Positions 51,801-64,000 of a stretch of DNA of 64,000 bases are shown in pieces. The DNA comes from Anseranas semipalmata. Lineage: Eukaryota; Chordata; Aves; Anseriformes; Anseranatidae. Within the stretch, counting starts at the first letter, position 1; every line of letters starts with the position of its first letter. The translations under genes and the position numbers were made by a program. The stretch covers positions 1,489,973-1,553,972 of the forward strand of contig VXAA01004383.1 of the NCBI GenBank assembly GCA_013399115.1, in the 5' to 3' direction. The notes below the pieces were generated by a model. The model saw only the letters and a program-made list of their open reading frames with translations, was not told the origin of the DNA and did not search any database.

Positions 51801-52762
51801 ATTAAAAAGGAGCTATATGGATCATTTGTATAATTCCCATACATACTGCCTCAACACGTCATCTAAGTTTGAGCAGACATATATGAAGGAAAAAGAACAG
51901 AAAACCTAGGAAGAATCTGTTTTCATGCATCACACACCACTATAATTCTGTTATTGAGGCAAGTGAAGCCTGAAAAAGCAAAACGAGACAAAATGCAGTT
52001 CAGCGTAAGTAAAAGTGCAACAGAGGTCATCAGATTAGATAAAGACATTATAATTTTCTCATCCTCAGAGAGGAAAATCTACTTGTGAGATCACCATTTA
52101 TAAGGTGGCAAGTACAGACAACATATTAAATACCTAAGAGAAATATAAATAATGAAGTATTATTGCATTTAATCTTGCATTCCTTTTTATTACAATTAAG
52201 GTAGTCTGCAGGCTGCCAAGTATTTGGAATTATAACAAAACTACTACCTAATGATCCCCTATTACGCAGACTTTAATAAGAAGAGCCATATCCTCAATCC
52301 TGGCTTGAAATTGAATAGACTGACAAAGTGGTGTGAAAAAGTAGTGAGAGCTGACTAAATATTTATACTGTCTGTTTGCACAGCCTGCATAGTCACCTGA
52401 GGGGATGGCTCCTCTTGATGACCCTAAGGAAACACTACGAAAAGCTTTAATTTGCAAACAGGTCTGCAAAAGGGTAGGAAATCCCTCAGTTTACAACCTG
52501 TCTGTTAAACTGCCCAAGGGGCTTTGTCATGGGCATGTGAGAGTTATTATGAACTACTAAAAAAATATAACTGTTTCTTAAACAGGATGATGCATGTTAA
52601 ATGGAGTAATTAAAATCCTGTAATGCGCTACTATTATATTTGATCAACTATGCCTACAGTAAAGATTATGAGAAAAATTGATCACAGGCCAACAAAAAAG
52701 TTTACTAGTCAATCACACCTATAAGGGATGACAGCTGAAGAAAGGATAAGCGTCGCAGTTAC
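48830..52762. other. FAM120B intron (about 3.9 kb)
   Basis: AT-rich DNA with A-rich tracts at about 49948-49980. I see no exon, repeat family or structured element that can be supported. Confidence 0.5.
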
Positions 52763-52935
52763 CTGCAGCATAAGATAGGCCAGCAAGCAGCAGAATGCTG
52801 CAACAGGTGCTTCTAGAGCTTGGAACTCTTCCATCACATCCTGAAGGTGAAAGCATGCCAGAAATGTACTGTACCGTTGGTTTTCCACTTCAGGTCCTTT
52901 GGCAAACCACAGTGTTTTCAAATTAGGTGTTCCAC
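52763..52935 (-). CDS. FAM120B: FAM120B coding exon (173 nt)
   Basis: Acceptor TTTCTTTTGTAG and donor GTAACT border 173 nt that enter in phase 1 and leave in phase 0. The product begins GTPNLKTLWFAKGPEVENQR and continues through YSTFLACFHLQDVMEEFQAL to a Cys/Leu-rich helix-like end, AAFCCLLAYLMLQ. In FAM120 proteins this corresponds to the PNLK-LW...FLAC region. It gives the longest minus-strand open frame locally (52709-52921 and beyond). Confidence 0.93.
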
Positions 52936-55900
52936 CTACAAAAGAAATCCATTATTTTATCCTGGCAACATCAAGATAAAACATGCCTTCCTAAGTAAAA
53001 TCTGAAAGGAAACAACTGATCTGCTCTTGGCACTTGTAAGAGTGCTACAGAGTGACAGTAAAATGAATTTGACGAGACTTGGCATTTGAAAAAAAAAAAC
53101 CACAAAATATTAAGGCCTCTAATTTAAACAAATTGTATTGAATACAGTAACATTTAAGCAGAGTGGACTGAATTCAACTGTTACAACAACATAGACAATC
53201 TTGAAACAACAGGCATTTACCCTTTGCAAGTACAATGTTTGCCTTAAAGCGTGTCCTTTCCTTTGGCGACCAAGAGCATTAAATGAGGTTAGTTTCATCA
53301 TAATAGTGATTCAGCAGGATACAACCACATCTTTCTTCTCTCTCTTAGCAATAGGGCATCAGATCCCCTTGAGGGATGCTAGAATTGCCTTTCTCCTAAC
53401 CACCTGCTTTAAGGAAACAAACTGGCCACTTACACCATTTGCTGGCAAAGCCAGAGGTTGCACTCACTTTCCACAGAACACTGTGCTGGCATGATTCTTC
53501 TGCAATAGGTTCACCAGCAAGTTTGGGAAAAAAAAAAAAAATCAGGGCTATCTGGCACTTTCTACTCCCTAGTCTACCACATGAAACATTACTACAAAAA
53601 CACGCAAGAAACAGTCATCATTTATGTATAGTATATCTTTTCAGGCTTTTCTATAGTACCATTCACCATGGTGTCTAAATCCTTAATAGTCACTCCATGT
53701 TGCCATCTCCCAACTTGTGGCACGTGTGAACTAATGTAAAATTTGCTCCCTATTTAAATTACATTTAATCCATTATCAAAATAAACACTAATGCATGTGA
53801 AATAACATAACAGCTAACTGGTTATGCCTAAGAATCCCAATTAAAGACAGAATCCTACCATAAAGCACTGCTGCTTCTGTAGTTAAATAAAAAGAGGTGT
53901 GAATTTTAAATGTGGACCAATTAAGCTGCATTTGGTAACACCTTTTTTTGTGACATGCAGCAGCTGCAGTTCAGTTAGGAACACTTGGTGATAATAAATG
54001 GTTAAAGTGACAAGGTGCTGAATCTACATAGATGATGTTTATTTAGCCAAGAGAGATCATTAACCAAATGGTATTAATTCTTCAGAGAGGGTGAAACCAG
54101 AAAGTTCTTAGTATTTTCTTCCTTCATCTCCCTGGCGTGCGTTTGTTTTACTATTTTTAAGACTAACTTTCCCATCAAAAGTTTTAACTATGTAAAGAAC
54201 TATCATTGTACAATCTGTAAGTTTCTAACCTTACTTTGTAGGAAAACATATATATTACATCAAAAAAAAATACCAATAGCTTGATCTGGGTTAGAAATGC
54301 AGGTTAGTGATATCAAAAACACTGGTGGCGAGAAGACCAGTATAGACGGCACGGTAAGGCTTAAGACTGCTGTTTTTGATAGTGGTAATTGTTGCATTAA
54401 GGAAAAAAAGAAAAAGAAAAGAACAGCAGACTGACTTCGATGAAGAAATGCAAAGATAACGTGCGTAAAAACAAAACAAAGCCAACTTTCACTATCAAGG
54501 CTAAGCAACTGTAAGGTGTGAGACAATTTTTCAATACGTAAGCTCAAACAGTTTCGATGGCTTCTGCTTTCCCGAAGGTTCACATTTAGCCACACATGGA
54601 GAGAGACTCCAAGAATCAGTTAAAGGAAAGTACTCTTTCCATCTGTACTTTTTTAAAATGAATTGCATCCAAGGGTATACCTAATAATAGAAATTTTTCT
54701 TTCTTCAGAGTAAAACCTCTAAAATAATATAAATATTGAACTACATCAATAAATCAAGACTACATATCTATACTGAGAGAACTCAACAAAAAATTCAAGA
54801 CATCCCTTCCATAAACAGTTCCTTATACTTTCAGAAGTGACACCAACTTGCACCTTGGAAAAAGAAGTACCGATGAATTATGAGTTATTTACTCTGGGGA
54901 AGAAAACTTGACACTACGTCCTTTTGGAACATATCAGCCAAAAGCATTATTTTTATGAAAGGATCTCAATGCAGTCTAAAAGTAATTAATTTCCATGTCA
55001 TAACCAAGAGAGACAGACATTTATTAACCCTTAAATGAAAGATTAGTAACACGAACAAATACTCTGAAGTTTAATGACTCTCCCATGACCACATGTATAG
55101 TCAACAACAGACCTAAATTCATACACAACAGACCCCTAGAACAGGGGAATGCAGAATTCATACATTTCCAGTAAAGATTTTAAAACCTCTTTCTGTTCCA
55201 TAATAAACTGCACACACGTCAAATAGATCAGCTACATTCACGAGATATGGATGTTAAACAGTAATTTCTTAGACCAGAGTTAAAACAAAAAACAAAATTA
55301 ATTTCTCAGAGACCATTTTTTTTTCAATTTAAGTAGTGCTCTATCAATGTGTGGGAAACATCACAATCACATTCATTCAAATGAAAAGAAACATTCCAGA
55401 AGGAGGAGAGAGAGAGAATATGAGCGCTAACATTCAATACACCACCAGCAAGCTTTTTACATGCAAGACAGTTCTGCTGTTTTATACACAAAAAAATCCA
55501 TTTATCAGTTGGATTTTTTTTTTTTTTTAAGATTGATGTGAAATTTATAATATTTAGTGATGTTCACTCTAGTTCAAAATTCGCATCAAATATTCTTTGT
55601 TCAGACTTTTTAATCCAAATCAAATACAACTGAGTCAAGATTTCCCATATATTCTCAGTACACTACTAAACAACTAATTACAACTACTTCAGTAGTTGTG
55701 ATGATGAGGCTATTGTTTTTTCCCAAAAAGATAAAACAAAGAACTTTCCCAGTTTGATTGCACCTGTGATTTTTCAAATAGTTTCTATGAAGGTTTCTTC
55801 TCTTTTTTTGAGTAACCTGATCTTGATTGACAGCTTTGAACTCTTAACTGCCTTTAGCAACTTCTTTAAGTGAACTCTAAATACAACCCCTGTCTGAAAA

Positions 55901-58486
55901 ATGTGATGCGCTGCTGAGAACCTTATTTGGTGAATTAGAAAGTCATGCTGTGGAAAATAAAAGATGCATGAGCGAATGTAAGGCATACAAATATGGACTG
56001 CAAAAATTTTGGAAAAATATTTGTTCGCTGAAGGAATGACAACAGAGCACTAAAAATAAACACTGGAAGTCCTCCTCCCCTTTTTTAATAGTCTGCTAGA
56101 ACAGCCTTTCATTACCGATTTAGTAGAGATTATGTCTCTGAAGATGCTGTTTTTACAAACTCCTGATATGCGGTTGCTGCACACAAACAAACTCAAAGTA
56201 ATTTGAAATCCTGTTTATTGTCAACATGAAGGTGGGTTCTGTGTGTAGTATGTTTGCAGGGTAGTAGAACCAGAGCACATTCCTCTCCAAGAAAGGAGGG
56301 AGGTACTGTACTATGTGGGAAGGAAAATTTTGCAACAATAAATACAATATATCTGCCATGCAAATGCAAATGTAACTACATAGGTATCATTTATACTATG
56401 TTGAGTTTTTGTTTGTTTTTACAAATGCATGCTCCCAGACCATTACATGCCGAAATAAAACAGTTCTACAGGACAGATAAATCAATTTTTACCCTGCATA
56501 TTCATATCCATTTGGAAAATTTCACAGCAATTTCATGCTATCATCAAGTCAATTAGATAATCACTCTCCTAATAACGTATCAGGGCTACTGGACAGTGAA
56601 ACTACTGTATATCAAATGAAAGCTTGTTTGTACTTTGTTTATATAACTCAATTCTTTCCAAATAGTTCCTTTCAAAAGGATTTTGAAAAGGTTGCTATCT
56701 AAAGATCAGCTGCTTTACCTTCATGCTTGAATCTGAAGACACTTATTAGATATTACAAGTTTTAACCATGGAGATAAACATACAGTCTTAGGATACTTTG
56801 AGACAATTTACTGTAACCCTAGAAAATTAAAAATGAGTAGATTCTAAAGCAATCCCTAACAAAAAAAAAAAAAAAAAGACATGCTCCAACTTGATGCTTA
56901 TGTTCACAACAAAGAACTAAAGGCATTTAGACCAGGTCAGAACAAGGACTGCTACACAAAGCTCTGGGTACTGCAGAAAGAAGTGCTGGTAATTACTTGC
57001 AAAAAGTAACTAGATATTTGTTTTCCTTAACAAGACATCAATGGAACTAATACATTTCATATAAAGATTAAAAAAACTCTAGCTCCTGATCCACGTGCTA
57101 GTGGTTGAATAGACAGAGATAGAGCTGTGAGAATAAAGGTAGAAGGGTTAAAAGTACAATAGCATTGTCAAATCAACAATTAGAACAATTTTCCCTCTGA
57201 AATAACAAAAATGATACAGTACTGTTTACTTCCTATGCTAAATATGTAGAGCATCATACAATTTGTGATAACAAGATGAATGACATATATGCTGCCCAAT
57301 CTTTTAACTACAGTGTACTTCCTCATAAATACATTCTTCATAATACTGATTTCACAAAGAGTATTCATGAATCACAGAATCCTTTAGGTTGGAAGAGACC
57401 TTCAAGATCACCTAGTCCAACCTCTGACCTAACACTAACAAGTCCTCCACTAAACCATGTCACTAAGCTCTACATCTAAACGTCTTTTAAATACATCCAG
57501 GGATGGTGACTCGACCACTTCCCTGGGCAGCCTGTTCCAATGCCTCACAACCCTTTCAGTAAAGAAATTTTTCCTAATATCTAACCTAAACCTCCCCTGG
57601 CACAACTTAAACCCATTCCCCCTCGTCCTATTACCTGACACGTGGGAGAAGAGACCAATCCCCACCTTGCTACAGCCTCCTTTAAGGTACCTGTAGAGAG
57701 CAATGAGGTTGCCCCTGAGCCTCCTCTTCTCCAGGCTAAACAACCCCAGCTCCCTCAGCCACTCCTCATTAGACTTGTTCTCCAGACTCCTCACCAGCTT
57801 CATTGCCCTTCTTTGGACCCGCTCCAGCACCTCGATGTCCTTCCTGGAGTGAGGGGCCCAAAACTGAACACAGTACTCAAGGTGCGGCCTCACCAGAGCC
57901 GAGTACAGGGGGACAATCCTAGTCCTGCTGGCCGCACTGTTTCTGATACAAGCAATGTGTACTTTACCAAAGAAAAGAAAATATGAACATACAAAACACT
58001 TGATGCTTAAGACACTAAAAGCCACTACGCAGAAACAAATAACCTAACGACTTTTTTTATTGAAAACTGGATTCTCTTTTCTGGGTTGTCTCAGGTGATC
58101 TAAAATGATCCTTTTTTATATTCTCCACCAATCTCATTAACACATTCCCTCAAACAGCTCAATAGGAGAATTTTAATACGGCCCTACACACCACTTATAC
58201 TGGCCTCAGAGTAGTATTTAGAACCTTTAAGGAATTGTTTGCATTTTAGAATGGATGTTTGAATTAGCACCAGGTTTAACAAGACAGTAATAAAATGTAG
58301 CTCAAAGCGGAATCCTAGTAGAACTATACAGGGCAATTAAAAGCAATTACAGGCAAGCAGCATTTCTAATTTAGCTCCTTGTTCTCCACAATCATTTTGG
58401 ATACCATATCAAACGTCTGATGATATATTTTCTAACCTGATTTTAGTGATGTCATTATTTCAGATTTAAACACGTTTTCATAATAC
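52936..58486. other. FAM120B intron (about 5.6 kb) holding a CR1
   Basis: Holds the CR1 fragment at 57369-57955 and poly-A/T tracts at about 53523-53540, 55507-55519 and 56861-56877. A possible MIR-like remnant lies at 55030-55140 on the minus strand (TGTGGTCATGGGAGAGTCAT), too weak to list separately. No further exon was seen. Confidence 0.5.
57369..57955 (-). mobile_element. CR1 LINE, 5'-truncated, 3' end of ORF2
   Basis: The low-coordinate edge carries the reverse complement of the avian CR1 3' end, finishing with about one and a half units of the GATTCTGT octamer. On the minus strand the frame is open for about 165 codons and encodes the C-terminal part of the CR1 reverse-transcriptase protein, with [17 protein letters not shown] near the start and [20 protein letters not shown] near the end. 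Endonuclease and catalytic RT motifs are absent, so it cannot move by itself. The upstream edge is a 5' truncation near the Ser-Ala-Ala-Ser codons; no target duplication is evident, as usual for CR1. It lies in a FAM120B intron in the same orientation as the gene. Confidence 0.95.
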
Positions 58487-58582
58487 CTGGAATAGGAGGC
58501 TGCACAGGTTGTATCAGCTCTGGCTGCTGTAGAGGATTTCCAAAATAGACAAACCACTCTTTTACCAAAGGACAGGCTCCAC
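58487..58582 (-). CDS. FAM120B: FAM120B coding exon (96 nt)
   Basis: Acceptor TTTGTTTAG and donor GTATTA flank 96 nt, entering after one codon base and leaving after one (phase 1 to phase 1). It encodes GGACPLVKEWFVYFGNPLQQ followed by PELIQPVQPPIP. The LVKEWFVYFGNPLQQPEL core is typical of FAM120 proteins just before the conserved C-terminal half. The Pro/Gln-rich end acts as a linker into the next segment. Confidence 0.9.
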
Positions 58583-60842
58583 CTAAACAAAGACAGAATT
58601 GGGTGAGTAAGTCAAGTGCAAGTATGGACACTTGTGTACAAGTTGGAAGCAGTGGTGGTCAGGGTTCTAAGTAATACAAAGCACTTCACAATGACTTGTT
58701 TGCTCAACTTCTTCAAAAACAAATCACAAAAAAATTAGTTTTAGTATCTTTATGACAAAACATTAGAAAAAGTGAAGAGTTTGAATTATGGACCATAAAC
58801 ATGAGTTTGGAGTTGGGAATTGCAGTCAAAAATGTAAGTACAAAAGTCTGTGGAAATCATTCTAAAACATCTTTCAGCCAATTTTAGGCCCTCCCATTCC
58901 AAGGCACTTCAGGCAGAGTGGAGGCATCTGGTGTAGCGTAGGGACCTGCATGAGCTTCTGCAGCCTCTCATGGCCACAAACGCAGCCAGTCCTTAATATG
59001 GTTCTCCTCCCAGTTTGCCCTGACAATTCCTGTATCAGGGCTTACGACAAAATCTTTACAGAAGACCTTGATGGCTATCTATTTGAAAGCTGACAGCAAT
59101 GGAGTTACCCCACTCAGATGCAGAGCTTTTAGAGACCATTGCTCCAGAGCTTTATCTGTATAAAGGGACTGTTTATGCCTAACAGCTCAAGTGGCTTCCT
59201 AGCCCTCCAAACCCCAACTACACCCCTTACCCCATGTAACGATTAGGGTGTTAACTTAAAAGTTTCACTATCTGAGCCACACACTCCCCACCCCATACTG
59301 ACTTTAAAGCTGAGCTCACATTAAAATCTAAGGAAAGCTGGTACCTTACTTCTCTGCTTCACTCAAAACACGTCTGCAGTAAGGGTGTTGGGGAGAGGAA
59401 GACAGAGCAGTCAGTTATCAATTTTGATTTCTGTTGTACAAAGCTGACCTAACTGATTCAGGTTTCTTCCTTTCCTTGTATAGCATTCATTCTGGCATAC
59501 TAATATATACAATCCAGTTATCCTGATAGGCAGGTTTGTTTTTTCTAGATGCTAGAAATACATTTATGGCAGAAATGGTTACATGTACTTTGTTACTAAA
59601 TCTACCTACTTGGTGCTTTAAAAAACACAAACAAAAATACCCTCAGAAGAAATTCAAGAAGCTAAGAATTTCTGAAATGCAGTCTATCCAATTTGGAGTA
59701 GCCAGCTCATAAGCATTTTAGTGCAATTCTTCACAAAGAATTGGAACCATTGCCACTGTTGTAAATGGTGCTTCTGCATTCAGTCCAGATTTTGCTTATG
59801 ATAACAATGTAACAGTGCCCTACATTTCCACCCTCTGTAGACTGATAAATAGTATGAAGTAAACATACTTAGCTAGTTCTGGGCAATTGGAAGAATTTTA
59901 TCATCAATTCCCATCACTATGCATTTTAATGCACATAGATTGCTAATGCCCCAATGTGAACCCCCAAAAATCTTTACCTAGCTTAAAACATCAAAGACGC
60001 ACAAAGAGCAACCAACCCTCCAACACTTTCCTCCTCTTGTCTCCACCACCTCAAAAACTTTGGTCGCATTAATTTCCTGACCTTGTCCATAGTTCAACGC
60101 AGAAAATGACTGCTGGCATGAACGAGCAAGTAGCGTGCTGTGGTGCAGGGGCAGAAACTCCTCAGATGGGATGCTAGTCTCAGAGATAAGAGGAGGGGAA
60201 AAGAAAAAATCTGTTTTACTACCCTGCTTCTTCTTCCTTCCATAAGCACGGACCTGCAGCACAAACTGCCAATAAAGGTGAGGGACTGAAGAGTCAGCAG
60301 CTGGACTGCAAGGGACAGCACTACACCTGTGCTTACCATGCTTCCTTGTTTGAAAACTGCTGATGTGAAGAATAAAATGAAAAATGCCTTCGCTGGGGGA
60401 AAAAAAAACACATTCAACTGCACATTCCAATAGCTGAATACTCTCACATCTTGATTATAAATCATTGCCTATGATAATGTTATTTCTTTAAGAAAACCTT
60501 CCAATTTAGTATCCCAAAGTCACTTTCAGAAAGCATTCTGATATTTTAGCATTCTGTTTTAAGACTTATCATGTAAATTATTGTGCTTTATTCAATCCAT
60601 TCATCTCACTCAACCTCCCAGAATTTAGCCCGACTTCTTAAGGAAGCAAGGCTTATACAGTTAGGATGTCTGTCTTTTAATTAGTTGATGGACCCCCACT
60701 GCTGTTTTTCAACTAAATCCGAAACAGCACAAAAGATTTCAACTGTATGAAATTGCAAAACATTTTATGAAACCGGTGACTGAGCTGACAGAGGGATCCT
60801 GTTAGGGCACCAACTGAAAGAAAGGCAGGAAAGTCAAGTTAC
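58583..60842. other. FAM120B intron (about 2.3 kb)
   Basis: Nothing identified. The 150-codon minus-strand frame at 59978-60430 and the overlapping 60094-60465 frame have no family features, and flanking exon phases join without them. Confidence 0.5.
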
Positions 60843-60927
60843 CTGTTCTATCTGAATGCACCGGATGGCCAAGCAATAAGCCAATAGCTATGGAAGAGAC
60901 AGAGCTGAACAAAAACGTAGATGGGAT
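60843..60927 (-). CDS. FAM120B: FAM120B coding exon (85 nt)
   Basis: The acceptor TTGCTCTCCCCAG precedes an open 85-nt exon followed by donor GTAACT. It encodes IPSTFLFSSVSSIAIGLLLG and then HPVHSDRT, and ends one base into a codon that the next exon completes as Gly. The stretch is hydrophobic and Ser-rich. It lies between two longer conserved segments and is assigned to FAM120B by frame and splice continuity, not by a motif I recognise on its own. Confidence 0.78.
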
Positions 60928-63179
60928 CTGGGGAGAGCAACAGACAATAGGGGACACACTTGAGAACACAATATACTACAGGAGGGAAGTGTCGTTGATA
61001 TGAGGAGGAGTTAAGAGGATGGTATGAACATGGAAAAATAAAAGCTTTGCTGAGGGGAAGCTGGTGGGGGAGTCACTGAGTTCCACAACTCACAGAACAA
61101 CTTATCAAAATGTCACCTGCTTCCAAACACCAGTGAAATACTATTTTTACATCACCCATTGAGCTCAAGTACAATAAAAAGAGAAGTTAATGGGAAACCT
61201 CTAGTACTGTTCTTTTAATCTATGTGAATGTTGGTACAGGATGTAGCACCACATCAGCTGAGTGCTTTTCACTGTTATAATCCATTAGTAACAAAAGTAT
61301 ATGACTATTGACATAAGAAGCCAAATAAATATAGCTGAAAGCAAGCTCAAATTCACAGCACATTAACCTAGGAAGAACAGAATGGAGACGTGATTACTAA
61401 ACGCCAAGCCTCTTGGCATGGAATTATTTCTGGAGGAAAAAAAAAGTCTAATTTTTCAAACTTTATTTTCCCACACAATGCACATACAGAATATCACCAG
61501 TGAAATTCAAAGCCAGCAGTTCCTTTGTTTAAATAGATCGTGTATGACCTACGAAAGCTGTGCCCGGCAGCTAAAGGAAAATTTCAGCTACGTGCAAAAC
61601 ACCAAAATAAAAGACTTGGAAACTGTGCTCCTCTACACCTGCAACAACGCCAGCCCTACTGAGTGGCCACTGGTGATAACTGGCAAAAATCCTACTAATG
61701 GCCTGTTTTTGACAGTGTCAAAGGTACCGTCAGCCTGGGCTGCTAATCTTAGAACTGGGAGTGATGCCAGGACTTCCAGGAGCTGGCCACGTGTTTAGGC
61801 TGCTTTACATAACCTTGCAATTGGTGCAGGTATTTCCATGGACTGAGCTAGTGCCAAAACCTGTCGGCTTTGTTCTGAACTCTGTGTGTGCAAAAGAAAG
61901 AACTTGTCTGGCATATCAAGCTGCACTATTTACTGTTATTTTTCCCTCTTCCTCAATTTTTCTAACAGTTGTTCTAGGAGCAATGTTAAAAGTTGACAAC
62001 TTATGTATCACTATAAGCGATATTCCAGCTAATGATCAGAAGAAGTTCTGATAATGTTAGTTATACTTTTAAAAAACACAGGCAACAAATGCCGTATTAT
62101 CAAGATCACCATCAACCCCCTATTTGTTTTTTTTTGTAGGGTCAAAATAATGCTCTGATTATAGCAATATTTCAGTAAGTTAAGGTATGCACCTGCTTAT
62201 CATACACTAAACTACAGCCGAAGCGATAGCTTCATGAGCAATTCTGTCAGCAGCCTTGCTAACTTTTTCAGGCGACCACTGATTTGCTCATTCCCACTCC
62301 TTGCCATTCCCCCAGGTTCTTTCACCACAACTGTTTGTGACTACACAGAGTCGGACAGGGAAGCAGAACCAGGTTAGTTACCTGACTGCCAGAAAGTCAG
62401 GGAAGAGAGAAAGGGGCTACTTTCAGTTTCTCAATATAGGTCACCACGTACCTGCACAAACAACTGCACCAGCACAGCCGAGAGGTTGCACACAGACTGA
62501 AATGAGTGGCTGTGCAAGAAAATTAAACTGGCAGTGGCAGCAAAATAAATGCTTATCATGCTATGGCTTCAGGCAAAGTGGCATGGTCTATGCAGGTGAT
62601 TTCAAAGGATATGATGACATCCAGCTCCTACTGATTGATTCTTGGGTATCTTAGGCACCTTGAAAATCTCAACCTAAGCATTCAAAACTAAAAGCCTCTT
62701 GTTTCAGGCTAGATGGAGCAGTTTACATTATTTTTAACCTGTTCTTAACTAAAACTGCAAATCACTGCTTCTACAAAATGTTTGGCTGCTTTGTTTTCCC
62801 TATTTAACAGTAAATAAGCAGATTTGCAAACTGCAAAGAGGTCAGTATCCAAACCAGGAATCTTATAATTGAGGGATCTTAAGGAGTAAAAGGGGGAGTA
62901 CGAATGCCTCCGCTGCAAACTGGAACATTGTGTAGTCAGCCAACTTGGTTTTACAAGAGCTCCACTGGCAATTGTTTCACAATGGCAGCAGACTCCAGCA
63001 CTAACTTAATTGGTTCACTCCTTCCAGTAAGCTCTTCTTTTTAATGCTAATCCAAAGTAATTCTACATTATATGACAATCTACATACAGTGTTGTTTACA
63101 TCTCCCCATCCTACCCCTCACTGAACTACAAAAAACAGTCAGACTTTATGCGACTGAAACTGGTAAAGGTTCTACTTAC
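60928..63179. other. FAM120B intron (about 2.3 kb)
   Basis: No supported exon. Plus-strand open frames at 61418-61798, 61761-62051 and 62301-62654 run antisense to the gene and show no recognised domains. Confidence 0.45.
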
Positions 63180-63208
63180 TTTGTAGAGAAAACTACTGTC
63201 TTGTAGTT
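63180..63208 (-). CDS. FAM120B: FAM120B coding microexon (29 nt, tentative)
   Basis: Read on the minus strand, a pyrimidine-rich stretch ending TTCTTCTAG is followed by 29 nt and then a strong donor, GTAAGT. In the only phase that joins cleanly to the next exon it encodes two leading bases and then LQDSSFLYK, running into IPSTFLFSSV. Phase 1 in and phase 0 out are both consistent. The exon is short, so the evidence is the pair of good splice sites plus frame agreement. It is the most 5' segment I can see, and the preceding exon must end one base into a codon beyond 64000. Confidence 0.55.
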
Positions 63209-64000
63209 CTAGAAGAAAATTCATAAAAAAAAATAATGCTGACATTTACTTATGAATTTCCATACAGCATCCGATTAATGGTCTACACTCTTGACCTGAA
63301 AGCAACTATACACTGGAGTAACATACCAACCCATGAACTAGGAAGTGACATAGTTAAAGCAGCTAGAGGTAGATACCTGCACTAAAATGCAGATTTAATA
63401 CAGTACCCATGCAGACACACTCTACCCACCTTTTCAGAAAGGTTAAGGATTGGGGGTGTTCATCATGATTTACTTTACAAAACTATTTCTGGAATTTGAA
63501 GCTGAGAGCAAGTAAAACATGTTATCCATGGTTTTATTCTAAAATCACTTACTTCAAAGAAGATCGCTTTCAAGTCCAAATTTCATTTTCATTAAGATTC
63601 TAAATTAATGTTTCTGTATTTCAATTCTAATTGTCTTCATCTGAGTACTACAAACACTGTAACACAAATGCAAATCTGCCTACTACCCTGCCATCCTGCA
63701 GCAACAACTGTTAATTAGAAGTTTTGGTACTGGGTGTTTCTGAAAACATCAATGAATATCCTGCTGCGTAGAGGAATAAACAAACCCAATGAAGTTATAA
63801 TGGTCTACAAAATTTAGAGGCAGTAGGCTGAAAAATGGAAGATGACAGATGTGCATGACTACTGCTGAGCTTTTTGTTATTCTCTCTAAAGGACTATGTA
63901 AACTCTGATTCAGTTTTTCCTATTTTTTTCCTGTCATGGTACGACTTCAATCTCTAGTTGGTGAAGGAAGTCAGGTAATTTATATAGCCTTTCTAAGCAC
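63209..64000. other. FAM120B intron upstream of the microexon, cut by window end
   Basis: AT-rich sequence with no further supported exon. One GTAAGT-type donor near 63545 has no compatible open exon before it. Confidence 0.45.

Larger units (their letters stand above)
16992..63208 (-). other. FAM120B: FAM120B gene, 3' half (transcription unit in this window)
   Basis: Minus-strand gene assembled from ten coding segments with AG/GT borders and compatible phases, giving 324 residues plus stop. The family is recognised from segments such as GLTTLLMANSACGFP, MPWKVFDGKLFQEKYQQS, VKEWFVYFGNPLQQPEL and FQNLKSLICKACM. These fit FAM120B better than paralogues FAM120A or FAM120C, as recalled from family knowledge, not from a search. 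Known role: FAM120B (CCPG/PGCC1) is a nuclear, ligand-independent coactivator of PPAR-gamma that promotes adipogenesis. Family members carry an N-terminal XPG/FEN1-like domain, which would be encoded upstream of 64000. The C-terminal tail seen here is basic, with an RRRR run. Introns range from 1.7 to 17.9 kb. The promoter is outside the window, so nothing can be said about transcriptional control. Confidence 0.88.

Noticed and set aside
57642..57986. 114-codon plus-strand frame
   Set aside because: Antisense shadow of the CR1 ORF2 frame.
61418..62654. Plus-strand open frames of about 100-126 codons
   Set aside because: Intronic and antisense, with no domain and no splice structure; FAM120B phases join across without them.
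63545..63592. Possible extra FAM120B exon with a GTAAGT donor
   Set aside because: The frame required by the next exon contains a TGA directly before the donor, and the other frames also contain stops or mismatch in phase.
1..64000. Bacterial-type systems, CRISPR arrays, tRNA or rRNA genes
   Set aside because: No spaced direct repeats, no cloverleaf with intact boxes outside degenerate SINEs, and the sequence is plainly vertebrate nuclear DNA.

Overview
The window is nuclear DNA of a bird. Three things support this: a 5'-truncated CR1 retrotransposon with the typical avian CR1 3' end (about 57.4-58.0 kb), a solo LTR of a type common in bird genomes (20.75-21.62 kb), and a spliced vertebrate gene with long AT-rich introns. 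There are no bacterial genes, operons, CRISPR arrays or tRNA/rRNA genes. None of the long open frames in the introns looks like a gene.

One protein-coding gene could be recovered by reading exons by hand. It is on the minus strand and is the 3' half of FAM120B (constitutive coactivator of PPAR-gamma, a FAM120 family member). Ten coding segments run from high to low coordinates: 63180-63208 (29 nt, tentative), 60843-60927, 58487-58582, 52763-52935, 48737-48829, 30675-30881, 26554-26662, 24730-24843, 20355-20412 and 17202-17214, followed by a 3' UTR with AATAAA at 17014-17019. All junction phases agree. The segments total 977 nt, which is two leading bases plus 325 codons including the stop, or 324 residues. 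The 5' part of the gene, with the N-terminal nuclease-like domain known for this family, lies beyond position 64000. The very 3' end has three readings (stop in a retained intron, normal splicing, or exon skipping), described below.

Layout: 1 to about 16990 is sequence downstream of FAM120B, with no recognisable gene but an old SINE pair and stretches that look like conserved non-coding DNA. About 16990-63208 is FAM120B, including a 17.9 kb intron (30882-48736) that takes up over a quarter of the window. 63209-64000 is the start of the next intron upstream. In mammals FAM120B sits between DLL1 and PSMB1/TBP. If that order holds here, PSMB1 would be off the low-coordinate end and DLL1 off the high-coordinate end; this is inference and is not visible in the window.

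Mobile-element content is low: one CR1 (same strand as the gene), one solo LTR (antisense to the gene), several ancient tRNA-derived SINEs resembling amniote MIR, and fragments resembling old L3/CR1 LINEs. I did not find a new biological system. The most useful leads are the alternative 3' ends of FAM120B, a weak splice donor with an AATAAA 24 nt inside the intron, a 29-nt microexon, and a candidate regulatory element near 10 kb.
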